The notes under the pieces: model-generated
What the model was told of the DNA's origin: nothing
The model's input: only the letters and a program-made list of their open reading frames with translations
Database searches by the model: none
Made by a program: the position numbers and the translations under genes
Part shown: positions 27,661 to 35,388 of the stretch, piece by piece
How the letters are laid out: every line of letters starts with the position of its first letter
How positions within the stretch are numbered: the stretch's first letter is position 1
From: FEN-1350 sp964643355
GTDB lineage: Bacteria > Planctomycetota > Phycisphaerae > Sedimentisphaerales > Anaerohalosphaeraceae
Direction of reading: 5' to 3'
Length of the DNA: 64,000 nt
Assembly: GCA_964643355.1 (NCBI GenBank)
Contig: CAZXPW010000023.1
Span: 1-64,000, forward strand

Positions 27661-30600
27661 TTATATGTCCGTTTTTCTGCGGCTTGGGGCTTTCGCTGAA
27701 CTCCTTTTGCCCAACAGAATCTTGCGAAGGACCATTAGCAGCGATTGGGGCTGGAAATAATTTTTCTCCAGCCGCACATGGACCGTCTGCGGATCGGGAA
27801 TTCGAACGCTGCCGGGACTGTGCGCGAAGACATCGGCCGCATGGGCTCCGGGCTCGAACACGAAGATCAGATCCGGCGGCATGGTGGTGATGGTCTTGAT
27901 CTTCTTTTTGTCTGCCGCCAGCCGCATCTCGGCGATCTCCAGCAGGATTCGTACCGGCTCCGGGGGCGGGCCGAACAGGTCCTTGAGTTCCTCGGCGATC
28001 CGCCGCAGGTCTTCGGCCGTCGTCGCCAGGGCTACCCGTCGATAGGCATCCAGCCGCTGGCGATCGGAGGCGATGTACTTGCGCGGAATGTGTACGGCAA
28101 AACCCAGATCGATCGCCGCGGACGCCGGCGTCAACACCGGCTCATTCCGTAACCGCTGCACCGTCTCCTGCAGCAACTGGCAATACAGTTCATAGCCGAC
28201 CGTGTGGATATGGCCGCTCTGCTCGGGCCCGAGGATGTTTCCCGCCCCGCGAATCTCCAGATCCCGCAGCGCGATCCGGAAACCGGCGCCAAGCTGCGAA
28301 TATTCCTCGATCGCTTTGAGCCGCTTGGCCGCGATCGGGTGGATCGTGCGGTTTTTGGGTAGCAACATGTAGGCGTACGCACGGTGCTTGTAGCGGCCGA
28401 CGCGCCCGCGAAGCTGGTGGAGCTGGGCCAGCCCGAACTTGTCGGCATCGTGGATGATCATGGTGTTGGCATTGGGGATGTCCAGCCCGGATTCGATGAT
28501 CGTCGAACAGACCAGAATCTGCGCCTGGCCGGTGACGAACTCGATCATCGCGTTTTCCAGTTCGCTCTTGTGCATCTGACCGTGCCCGATCACGATCCGC
28601 ACCGACTCGTCACCGACAATCTCCCGGATTTCAGCCGCCGCCCGCTCGATGCTCCGCACGCGATTGTGCACGAAGAAGACCTGTCCTTCGCGAGCCAGTT
28701 CGAAACGGATCGCCTTGCGGATCAGATCCGGATCGTAGCGGCAGACCCTGGTCATGATGCTCCGACGATCCAGCGGGGGCGTGGTCAGGGAACTGATATC
28801 CCGCAGGCCCAGCATTGACATGTGCAGCGTCCGCGGGATGGGCGTAGCCGTCATCGTCAGCACATCGACATTGACTCGGAAGCGTTTGAGCCGCTCTTTG
28901 TGCTCGACGCCGAACCGCTGCTCTTCGTCGATGATCAACAGGCCCAGATCCTTGAACTCAACATCGTCGCTGAGGATCCTGTGCGTGCCGATGAGGATAT
29001 CAACCTTGCCCTCGCGCGTCCGTTGCAAAATCTTCGCCGCATCCCGCGCCGTCACAAATCGGTTGAGCACCTCCACCGTCAGCGGAAACTCCGCGAACCG
29101 TTCGCGGAAGGTTCGCCCGTGCTGCACGCACAACACCGTCGTCGGCACCAGGATCGCCACCTGCTTACCCGCCTCGGCCGCCTTGAACGCCGCCCGCATC
29201 GCCAGCTCGGTCTTGCCGTAGCCGACATCCCCGCACAACAGCCGATCCATCGGCACCGGCCGCATCAGGTCGCCCTTGATTTGTTCGATCGCGTGGAGCT
29301 GATCGGCCGTCTCCTCGTACGCGAACGATTCCTCGAACTCCTTTTGCCACACGGTGTCCGGTCCGAAGGCCGTGCCGCCAAGCTGAATCCGTTTGGCCTG
29401 AATCTCCAGCAGTTCTTCGGCCAATTCCCGAACGCCCTGCGCGACCCGCTGCTTTTGCTGCTGCCATTTTTTCGACCCGACGCGGCTCAGCGGCGGCCGT
29501 CGCACCATTGTGCCGATGTACTTTTGCACCAGATGCACGCTGCCGGCCGGAACATGGATCAGTAGCTTGTCGGCAAACTCGATCGTCAGGTATTCCTGGA
29601 CCTGCTCGTCCTTTTCGATCGTACGGATGCCCAGAAATTTTCCGATCCCGTAGTTGACATGAACGACGATGTCGCCCTTCTGCAGATCGAGCAAGCTGTG
29701 GATCACCGACACGCCCTGCAGCGAACGAATCCGCCGTCGCACCGCCGATTGTCCGAAGATCTCGTGATGGCTGATCACCATCCAACCCAGCGCCCCGACG
29801 ACAAACCCCCGATGCACAAACCCGATCGGAAGCCGTAGATGGTCCGGCATCCCGCCGCGAATCTCCCGCACGATCTCGCCGATCCGCTGGACCTGCGCGG
29901 CGTTCTCGCAATACAGGTCGATCCGTTGGTCCTTGGCCGCCAGCAACTGCTCCAGCGCCTGGCGAGAATCCCTCCAGATCGCCCCGGCCTTGTGCTCAAA
30001 CGGCTGAACGCTGCCCACCTCCACATGGATCGACTCGGCTGCACCGCCGGCGGCGAATCGAGCGATCTCCAGCCGCGTCAATCGCGAGGCCGCCTGATAA
30101 ATCTGCGTAAAGGTGAACATTCCCCGCGGATCGTCCAGCCGATCGAGAAACACCCCCGCCACTTCTTCGATCTCCAGCGGCTCTTCCAGCAGCACGATCG
30201 TCTCGTGGGGAACCAGATCGATCAGAGATTTTCCACCTCCGGATTCAGCACTTTTCTCCCGCGTCTGGCCCCCGATGGCATAGACGCACACCCGTTGGAG
30301 CGGCTCGTGCGACCGCTGCGTATCCAGATCGATCCGCCGGATGCTCTCGACGGTGTCGCCAAAGAATTCCACACGGATCGGTTGCGGCCCGCCGCGCGCT
30401 TCGGCCCCGTCGGCCTGCGTCACCGCCGCATAGATATCCACGATCCCGCCCCGCGCGGCGAACTGCCCGGGTAAGTCCACCTGATCGACCCGCTCAAAGC
30501 CCCCATCCGTCAGCCACTCGGCCACGGCCGCCGGATCCATTGTCTGCCCGGCCGACAAACTCAGCGCTCGCCGAGCCAGTTCCTGCGGATCGTTAACCCG

Positions 30601-30987
30601 CTGAAGAATCGCCTGGATCCCCGCACAGACGATCCAGTCGCCGCTCCCTCCTCCCGCCCGCCCAAGCTGCAGGGCGATCCGTACCCGCTCGGCCGCGATC
30701 TCGTCGCCCGCTTCCACCTCACCAGCCGTAGCATCCTCCCGCACCGGAAACACGGTCACCCGCGCATCGGCCGCAAAATTCTGTAAGTCGTCGGCCGCAT
30801 TGTCGGCCTCGTCCAGATGCGCCGTGATATACAAAACCGGCCGCCCCAAGTGCCGCCGAATGTGTCCGGCCAGAACGCGCGCATAGGATCCCCAGGTCCC
30901 ATCGACTTTGACCGGGCCCTCACCGGGCCCGGCCTCGGCCAGCCGGGACACAATCTCCCGAACCTTCGGATCGTCATTCAGATCCAT
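27661..30987 (-). CDS. mfd: Transcription-repair coupling factor
   Basis: 1108 residues, near the family norm. The UvrB-like N-terminal module is followed by the RNA-polymerase-interacting CarD-like domain (GDIVVHVNYGIGKFLGIRTI). RecG-like translocase motifs come next: LLCGDVGYGKTELAMRAAF (Walker A), LLIIDEEQRFGVEHKERL (DEEx box), TMTATPIPRTLHMSM, and the TRG motif DLEIRGAGNILGPEQSG. The C-terminal TRCF domain closes it. Mfd removes stalled RNA polymerase at DNA lesions and recruits UvrA. The degenerate HEPN gene ends 30 bases upstream on the same strand. Confidence 0.97.
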   Translation of the reverse strand: MDLNDDPKVREIVSRLAEAGPGEGPVKVDGTWGSYARVLAGHIRRHLGRPVLYITAHLDEADNAADDLQNFAADARVTVFPVREDATAGEVEAGDEIAAERVRIALQLGRAGGGSGDWIVCAGIQAILQRVNDPQELARRALSLSAGQTMDPAAVAEWLTDGGFERVDQVDLPGQFAARGGIVDIYAAVTQADGAEARGGPQPIRVEFFGDTVESIRRIDLDTQRSHEPLQRVCVYAIGGQTREKSAESGGGKSLIDLVPHETIVLLEEPLEIEEVAGVFLDRLDDPRGMFTFTQIYQAASRLTRLEIARFAAGGAAESIHVEVGSVQPFEHKAGAIWRDSRQALEQLLAAKDQRIDLYCENAAQVQRIGEIVREIRGGMPDHLRLPIGFVHRGFVVGALGWMVISHHEIFGQSAVRRRIRSLQGVSVIHSLLDLQKGDIVVHVNYGIGKFLGIRTIEKDEQVQEYLTIEFADKLLIHVPAGSVHLVQKYIGTMVRRPPLSRVGSKKWQQQKQRVAQGVRELAEELLEIQAKRIQLGGTAFGPDTVWQKEFEESFAYEETADQLHAIEQIKGDLMRPVPMDRLLCGDVGYGKTELAMRAAFKAAEAGKQVAILVPTTVLCVQHGRTFRERFAEFPLTVEVLNRFVTARDAAKILQRTREGKVDILIGTHRILSDDVEFKDLGLLIIDEEQRFGVEHKERLKRFRVNVDVLTMTATPIPRTLHMSMLGLRDISSLTTPPLDRRSIMTRVCRYDPDLIRKAIRFELAREGQVFFVHNRVRSIERAAAEIREIVGDESVRIVIGHGQMHKSELENAMIEFVTGQAQILVCSTIIESGLDIPNANTMIIHDADKFGLAQLHQLRGRVGRYKHRAYAYMLLPKNRTIHPIAAKRLKAIEEYSQLGAGFRIALRDLEIRGAGNILGPEQSGHIHTVGYELYCQLLQETVQRLRNEPVLTPASAAIDLGFAVHIPRKYIASDRQRLDAYRRVALATTAEDLRRIAEELKDLFGPPPEPVRILLEIAEMRLAADKKKIKTITTMPPDLIFVFEPGAHAADVFAHSPGSVRIPDPQTVHVRLEKNYFQPQSLLMVLRKILLGKRSSAKAPSRRKTDI

Positions 30988-31017
30988 GTACGCTTACATC
31001 AAAGTTACCGGAAACCG

Positions 31018-31413
31018 CTATAGCCCCAACGCCCTCGCGGCCCCGCGAACATTGCGTGCCATCTCAATGGCCTGTTTTGCCTCCTGAACCGTAATCGGCT
31101 CCCAATCCCCGGGATAGCGTCCTTCCACCAGATACCGATTCAACTGGATGACTTGTTCGCGTTCAATTCCCAGATCATATTGATTCTCGACTTTGTCCAG
31201 GAGCAACCGAAGATCATGAGTCTTTGGAAACTCGCAACCGGCCGCGATCAACAGGGCCTTTAGATATTTTTCTACGGATTGCTGACAATGCTAACAAACG
31301 ATATCCGTCAGGCCTTCTTCAGCCAACTCCAGTGAGTGAACGGCGGCCCGCCAGTCGTGCTCGGCCTTTTCAACCCATCCCCATGTAGGGGATTCCTCAG
31401 GCGGCCTGTTCAT
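31018..31413 (-). pseudogene. HEPN-domain toxin gene broken by an in-frame amber codon
   Basis: From ATG 31411-31413 the frame reads MNRPPEESPTWGWVEKAEHD, then LELAEEGLTDIVC, a TAG at 31291-31293 (codon 41), then HCQQSVEKYLKALLIAAG to the end. The family motif CFHAQQxxEKxLKAxL normally has an aromatic residue where the TAG is, so one base change from TAT or TAC broke the gene. The start lies inside the end of the nucleotidyltransferase gene, as in intact MNT-HEPN pairs. The downstream 77 codons from ATG 31251 stay open, so a truncated product is possible. TAG is an ordinary stop here (ispH, sugar isomerase), so recoding is unlikely. Confidence 0.8.
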
Positions 31414-31723
31414 AGAGGACCTTCCCCTCCTTCAATGCCGTCCAGATAATCGATCCGACGCTATCCTGTTGTCGCCGCAAATCCTCCGGCGTAACCACCA
31501 GAATATCAACCGGCAGGTCGATCCCTTTCAATGCCAGATCGATCTGGACGGCGGCCTTGCGCTTCGATCCCTCGACCGGCATGACTACCAATAGATTCGC
31601 ATCGCTATCCGGGCTGGGTTGGCCGATAGCGAGCGACCCGAGCAGGATAATCCGTTGCGGGTGAAATCCCTCAACGATTCGGCGAACCGCCGCATCCAGG
31701 GCTTTGGACTCTGTCGGACTCAT
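31397..31723 (-). CDS. Minimal nucleotidyltransferase (MNT antitoxin-like), altered active site
   Basis: 108 residues. ILLGSLAIGQPSPDSDANLL is the GSx(9-11)DxD signature of DNA-polymerase-beta-type nucleotidyltransferases, but the second Asp is Asn (D41, N43), which should weaken or abolish metal-dependent catalysis. In intact MNT-HEPN systems this protein modifies the HEPN RNase toxin. It overlaps the HEPN pseudogene by 17 bases. ATG 31721-31723 gives the family-length protein. The pair looks decayed. Confidence 0.82.
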   Translation of the reverse strand: MSPTESKALDAAVRRIVEGFHPQRIILLGSLAIGQPSPDSDANLLVVMPVEGSKRKAAVQIDLALKGIDLPVDILVVTPEDLRRQQDSVGSIIWTALKEGKVLYEQAA

Positions 31724-32023
31724 TGGATTTACTCTTGAACTGGCATTTTGCCGTATCCCGATTCTATTACGACGGGTTATTCTACATTGATCGTATCGGT
31801 TCCGGCGTTGAAGGTCAATACCCTTTATCCTTGAGATAGTATCAAAAACGGATATACTCCACGCATTGGTTCCCGAAATTGAAGAATCCTGAATTCGGAG
31901 TTGGACATGGGATCGCGTCTCACAAGGCGGAAGTTTCTTGGGCTCATGGATACCACCCAAATCCTGGGGCCGCAACCGTTATGTCTAATCCGAACAATAT
32001 ATGTTTGAAACAGGAGATAACCG
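31724..32023. other. Intergenic region between divergent genes, nothing recognised
   Basis: 300 AT-rich bases between the nucleotidyltransferase gene (minus) and a small membrane-protein gene (plus). I see no ORF with a ribosome binding site and no convincing promoter pair; both promoters should lie here. Confidence 0.35.
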
Positions 32024-32428
32024 ATGAAACGGAAGCTGATCTGGATTGCCACAATAATTGGTCTTATCATTATTGTTCTGACAATTGTCGACTTCCTAAA
32101 CACCGCTGGTGACATAAATAATCCTGAAGCACAATTGGCCAGGATGTTACCAGCAGAACAAGAGTTCTGCCTGAAGACCCTCTGGCAAATCGATTCAAGT
32201 TCAAACGAGCGTGATGTCCTCGCTTTGCTTGGTTCTCCATCTCGAAGTCTGAAATTGAAGAAGAACTGGCATATTACTCTGGACGGGAAAACAGATCGCA
32301 TTGGGGTATATTTTGGAACTAACGGATATGCAACACAGGTCGTCCTTGACGGCGGACCAGGACGCTTCTACTATCGAAGGAATGTGAAGGATCACGAAAA
32401 GCCGAAAGAGGATAATTTCAGCCAATAA
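32024..32428 (+). CDS. Small membrane-anchored protein of unknown function
   Basis: 134 residues. One N-terminal membrane helix (IWIATIIGLIIIVLTIVDFL) anchors a soluble domain. The pattern RDVLALLGSPSRSLKLKKNW, with a later beta-hairpin (RIGVYFGTNGYATQVVLDG), faintly recalls the BamE/SmpA-like fold, but similarity is too weak to name it. ACAGGAGA precedes the ATG. The gene is AT-richer than its neighbours and stands alone. Confidence 0.6.
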   Translation: MKRKLIWIATIIGLIIIVLTIVDFLNTAGDINNPEAQLARMLPAEQEFCLKTLWQIDSSSNERDVLALLGSPSRSLKLKKNWHITLDGKTDRIGVYFGTNGYATQVVLDGGPGRFYYRRNVKDHEKPKEDNFSQ

Positions 32429-32506
32429 CTCGATTTGCTTCTGCCCGGAATAAAGACTGGTTCTGCGACTTTACATCCAAATCCGGATAGAACGACAAGA
32501 GCAAAG

Positions 32507-32543
32507 AAAAAGGGCGGCCCGGAGAACGGGGGACGCCCCTTTT
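32507..32543. terminator. Bidirectional terminator between convergent small genes
   Basis: GGGCG-CCC pairs with GGG-CGCCC around a 9-nt loop with one mismatch, with A residues on the left and T residues on the right, so it can stop transcripts from both strands. Confidence 0.65.
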
Positions 32544-32565
32544 CCTCGCTGCTGCGATGCACCAG

Positions 32566-32829
32566 CTATTCCTGACGCTTCTCCTCCAGGAGCTGACGAA
32601 GATGTTTATTTTCGCGCCGCGTGGCTTCCAGATCAAACAACAGATACTTGACGCTGACCCGGAGATAATCGAGCGAACTCTGGAGCTGGTCCATGCTTTC
32701 CTTGAGCTTCTGATGGGACAATTGCGTTTGTCGCGCCAGAATCAACAGCTTGTCTTTCTCCGAAGCCGGCAAGTGCCCCAGCTCGCCGAATATCTCATTG
32801 AGTTTCTGTGCAAACAATGCCTCGTCCAT
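32566..32829 (-). CDS. Small coiled-coil protein of unknown function
   Basis: 87 residues, almost all helical. SHQKLKESMDQLQSSLDYLR and FDLEATRRENKHLRQLLEEK form heptad-like coiled coils. No enzyme motif. It has its own terminator on the downstream side. The well-kept reading frame and heptads support a real gene; function is unknown. Confidence 0.65.
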   Translation of the reverse strand: MDEALFAQKLNEIFGELGHLPASEKDKLLILARQTQLSHQKLKESMDQLQSSLDYLRVSVKYLLFDLEATRRENKHLRQLLEEKRQE

Positions 32830-33047
32830 TGTGCTAACCCTCTCATTCCGTTGCCCTCGCCCCGGCCCGATCCAGGAACAAAGTCGATGCCAAGCAAAGC
32901 TTCAAAGTGAATTGTACCGCAAAGGATAGAATGAACAGACCGGTAAAATACAAGACCAATCGAATTTCAACGGATTATTTTCGGTCGGAATGACTTTGTA
33001 GACGGTTTGTAGGGATTGTATCGAAGACGCAAAATCCTATCTCCGGC

Positions 33048-34910
33048 TCATCTCCCTTTTCCCAGTGCCGTCAGGGCCGTACTGACATTCCCAAACGGAG
33101 CGCTGACGGCAAAACCGGCCACCCTCTCGGCCAGTTGTTCGATCATTTCGCGGGCGATTGCGATGCCAATCCGGCGGCCGTCCTCTTGTGTTTTCGCCTC
33201 GGCCATCCGATCCAGCAACACTTTCGGTACCACGACACCGGGGACTTCGTTGGCCATGAACTCGGCGTTTTTGTAACTGGTAAACGGCCAGATGCCGGCG
33301 ATAACCGGAATGGAAATATCGCAGACCGAATCGAGGAAATCGAATAGCATCTTCGGATCAAACACCGGCTGGGTAATCACATACTCGGCCCCAGCGGCAA
33401 CCTTGCGGCGGAAGCGATCCATCTCGCGCTGCAAGTCCGAGGCGACGGGATTGGCCCCGACCCCAAGGGTCAGCGCAACGGGGCCGTCGAAGCTGTTGCC
33501 GGCCAGATCCAGACCGCGATTCAGATTGGCAACGACCTGGGTCAACGCGATCGAGTCCAGATCGAACACTGCCGTGGCATCGGGATAATCGCCCAGCTTG
33601 GGCGGATCGCCGGTGATCAGCAGAACATTGTGGATCCCCATCGCGTGGGCCCCAAGCATATCGGCCTGCAGGCCGAGAATATTTTTGTCGCGGCAGCAGA
33701 CATGCAAAATCGACTCGATCCCCGCGGCCTGCTGAATCTTGACCGCCGTCACCAGCGGCGACAGACGCGAACTGGCGCGCGGACCGTCGGGGATATTGAT
33801 TGCGTCAACTCCCGCATCGGCGCATTGTTTTGCCTGTTGTTCGATCTTGCGAACATCGGCCCCCCGAGGAGGAACCAATTCGATTGAACAGACTTTTTGT
33901 CCCGCCGACAGTTTTAAGCCAAGCCGGGACTTTTCCGACAGCGGCAACGACGGGCGAACAACCGCAGCCGAGTCGGAACCCCGGGGTATATGTACGATGA
34001 CTCTGGCCTTCCCCGTCGCCTTGTCGATCCCGCGCACGGCCTTGGCGATTTGCCGGATGTGTTCCGGCGTCGTGCCGCAACACCCCCCCAGGATGCGCGC
34101 GCCATGCTCAAGAAACCGTTTGGCGTACTCGGCCATATACTCGGGCGTACACATGTAGATCGTTCGCCCTTCGACCTGGCGTGGCAAGCCCGCATTCGGC
34201 TGGACGCTGATAGGTTTGTCGGTAATGGTTTGAATCTGCTTGAGAGATTCCAGCATGGCCGACGGTCCCACGGAACAATTCAGACCCACCGCGACGACAT
34301 TGGGCTCCAGAGCGACTCGCCGAATGCTGGGCTCGAGTCGATACCCCATTGCGGTTTCCTGGTGTTCATTAACGGCCAATTGAGCGATGACGGGCACATT
34401 GCCGATTTCCCGGGCGATTGAAAGGGCGATGATCAGCTCATCGGGATTGCTGAAGGTCTCGAAAATCAGCAGATCCACTCCCGCCGACATCAACGCGCTG
34501 ATCTGCGTCTCGTACGCCCGGACGGCCTGGCGGCGATGATCGGTTCCCACACCCGGATGGGCGATTCCCAGAGGACCTATCGAACCGGCCACCAGGGCCC
34601 TGCCTGCCGCGGATTGGCGGGCCAGTTCGACGGCGGCGGTATTGATCTCCACCACTTTGTCCGAAAGGCCATACTTGGCCAGCTTGATCTCGTTGGCCGC
34701 AAACGAATTGGTCTCCAGAAAGTCCGCGCCGGCCTGGAGATACGCCTCGTGCACCTGACGAACCAGCTTGGGATTGGAGAGATTTAATTCTTCGAAACAG
34801 GTATTCAAAAACGCCCCATACTGGTACAACATCGTGCCCATCGCCCCATCGGCGATGACCACCCGTTGCTCCAGCAGGTCACGAATTCCCATAATCGTCT
34901 GAGTCTGCAT
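33048..34910 (-). CDS. Homocysteine S-methyltransferase / methylenetetrahydrofolate reductase fusion
   Basis: 620 residues (YitJ-like). Residues about 1-300 are a homocysteine S-methyltransferase domain (VIADGAMGTMLYQYG, FLETNSFAAN, VGLNCSVGP, and zinc Cys pair GGCCGTTPEHI). Residues about 320-610 are a MetF-type reductase (SIELVPPRGADVRKIE, LHVCCRDKN, LLITGDPPKLGDYPDA, YVITQPVFDPKMLFDFL). It would make 5-methyl-THF and pass a methyl group to homocysteine. AGGA stands 6-7 bases before ATG 34908-34910. No SAM or cobalamin riboswitch was seen in the 5' region. Confidence 0.93.
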   Translation of the reverse strand: MQTQTIMGIRDLLEQRVVIADGAMGTMLYQYGAFLNTCFEELNLSNPKLVRQVHEAYLQAGADFLETNSFAANEIKLAKYGLSDKVVEINTAAVELARQSAAGRALVAGSIGPLGIAHPGVGTDHRRQAVRAYETQISALMSAGVDLLIFETFSNPDELIIALSIAREIGNVPVIAQLAVNEHQETAMGYRLEPSIRRVALEPNVVAVGLNCSVGPSAMLESLKQIQTITDKPISVQPNAGLPRQVEGRTIYMCTPEYMAEYAKRFLEHGARILGGCCGTTPEHIRQIAKAVRGIDKATGKARVIVHIPRGSDSAAVVRPSLPLSEKSRLGLKLSAGQKVCSIELVPPRGADVRKIEQQAKQCADAGVDAINIPDGPRASSRLSPLVTAVKIQQAAGIESILHVCCRDKNILGLQADMLGAHAMGIHNVLLITGDPPKLGDYPDATAVFDLDSIALTQVVANLNRGLDLAGNSFDGPVALTLGVGANPVASDLQREMDRFRRKVAAGAEYVITQPVFDPKMLFDFLDSVCDISIPVIAGIWPFTSYKNAEFMANEVPGVVVPKVLLDRMAEAKTQEDGRRIGIAIAREMIEQLAERVAGFAVSAPFGNVSTALTALGKGR

Positions 34911-35388
34911 GATGGTTCCTGCCAAGCTCGTGTTTGCTGTCTGAGCTTTTTCCCGGCGGATTCCCAACGATTCCGCAAGGAGAATTATCGGCCAATTTCC
35001 GGCTGCATTCCAGATTAAGCCGAAAAAAATCAACCACCGGCAGCACAAACTCAACGAGGCGTTGGAATCTCCCAAACCATGGATTAACCCCAGCAAAAGG
35101 GGGTAAATCGAAAAAGTCGAGGACTTTTTCGGTCGATAGTTCCGTTGAGTACCGGATGGAGCGGAGCCAGTAGGATGAACAAAATGCCCGGTTTCGCTAT
35201 AGAATACAAAGCGAGCGTACGATGGCGGGAAAGCGAAAAGTCGGTTTTTATCGGCATCTCCTTGTCCAAAGGATATGAGGGTTATTCGACCGAACAAATC
35301 AGTCCCGGCCGTGAGTATGGAATTTACAGATCGGTCGCGTTCTGATACGATGGGTTGGCAAGTGAAACCATTATACTAAGGATTTGAC
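34911..35388. other. Divergent intergenic region with a perfect inverted repeat
   Basis: 478 bases between the methionine fusion gene (minus) and clpC (plus). The only structure seen is CGAAAAAGTC/GACTTTTTCG around a GAG loop at 35109-35131. A TATACT lies at 35371-35376, but no good -35 goes with it. The open frame that runs in from the methionine gene lacks a ribosome binding site and family similarity, so it is left out. Confidence 0.45.

Noticed and set aside
31018..31413. Amber recoding (pyrrolysine or stop reassignment) in the HEPN gene
   Set aside because: TAG ends several ordinary genes here (ispH, sugar isomerase, the HEPN frame itself), and no pylT-like RNA is seen; a nonsense mutation is simpler.
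34911..35297. N-terminal extension of the methionine fusion gene
   Set aside because: The open frame continues upstream, but the good ribosome binding site and family start are at 34910.
34911..35388. SAM or cobalamin riboswitch upstream of the methionine fusion gene
   Set aside because: None of the conserved core motifs of those riboswitches could be found on the minus strand.
35132..35388. CIRCE or CtsR-type operator in front of clpC
   Set aside because: No TTAGCACTC-N9-GAGTGCTAA or tandem heptamer was found.
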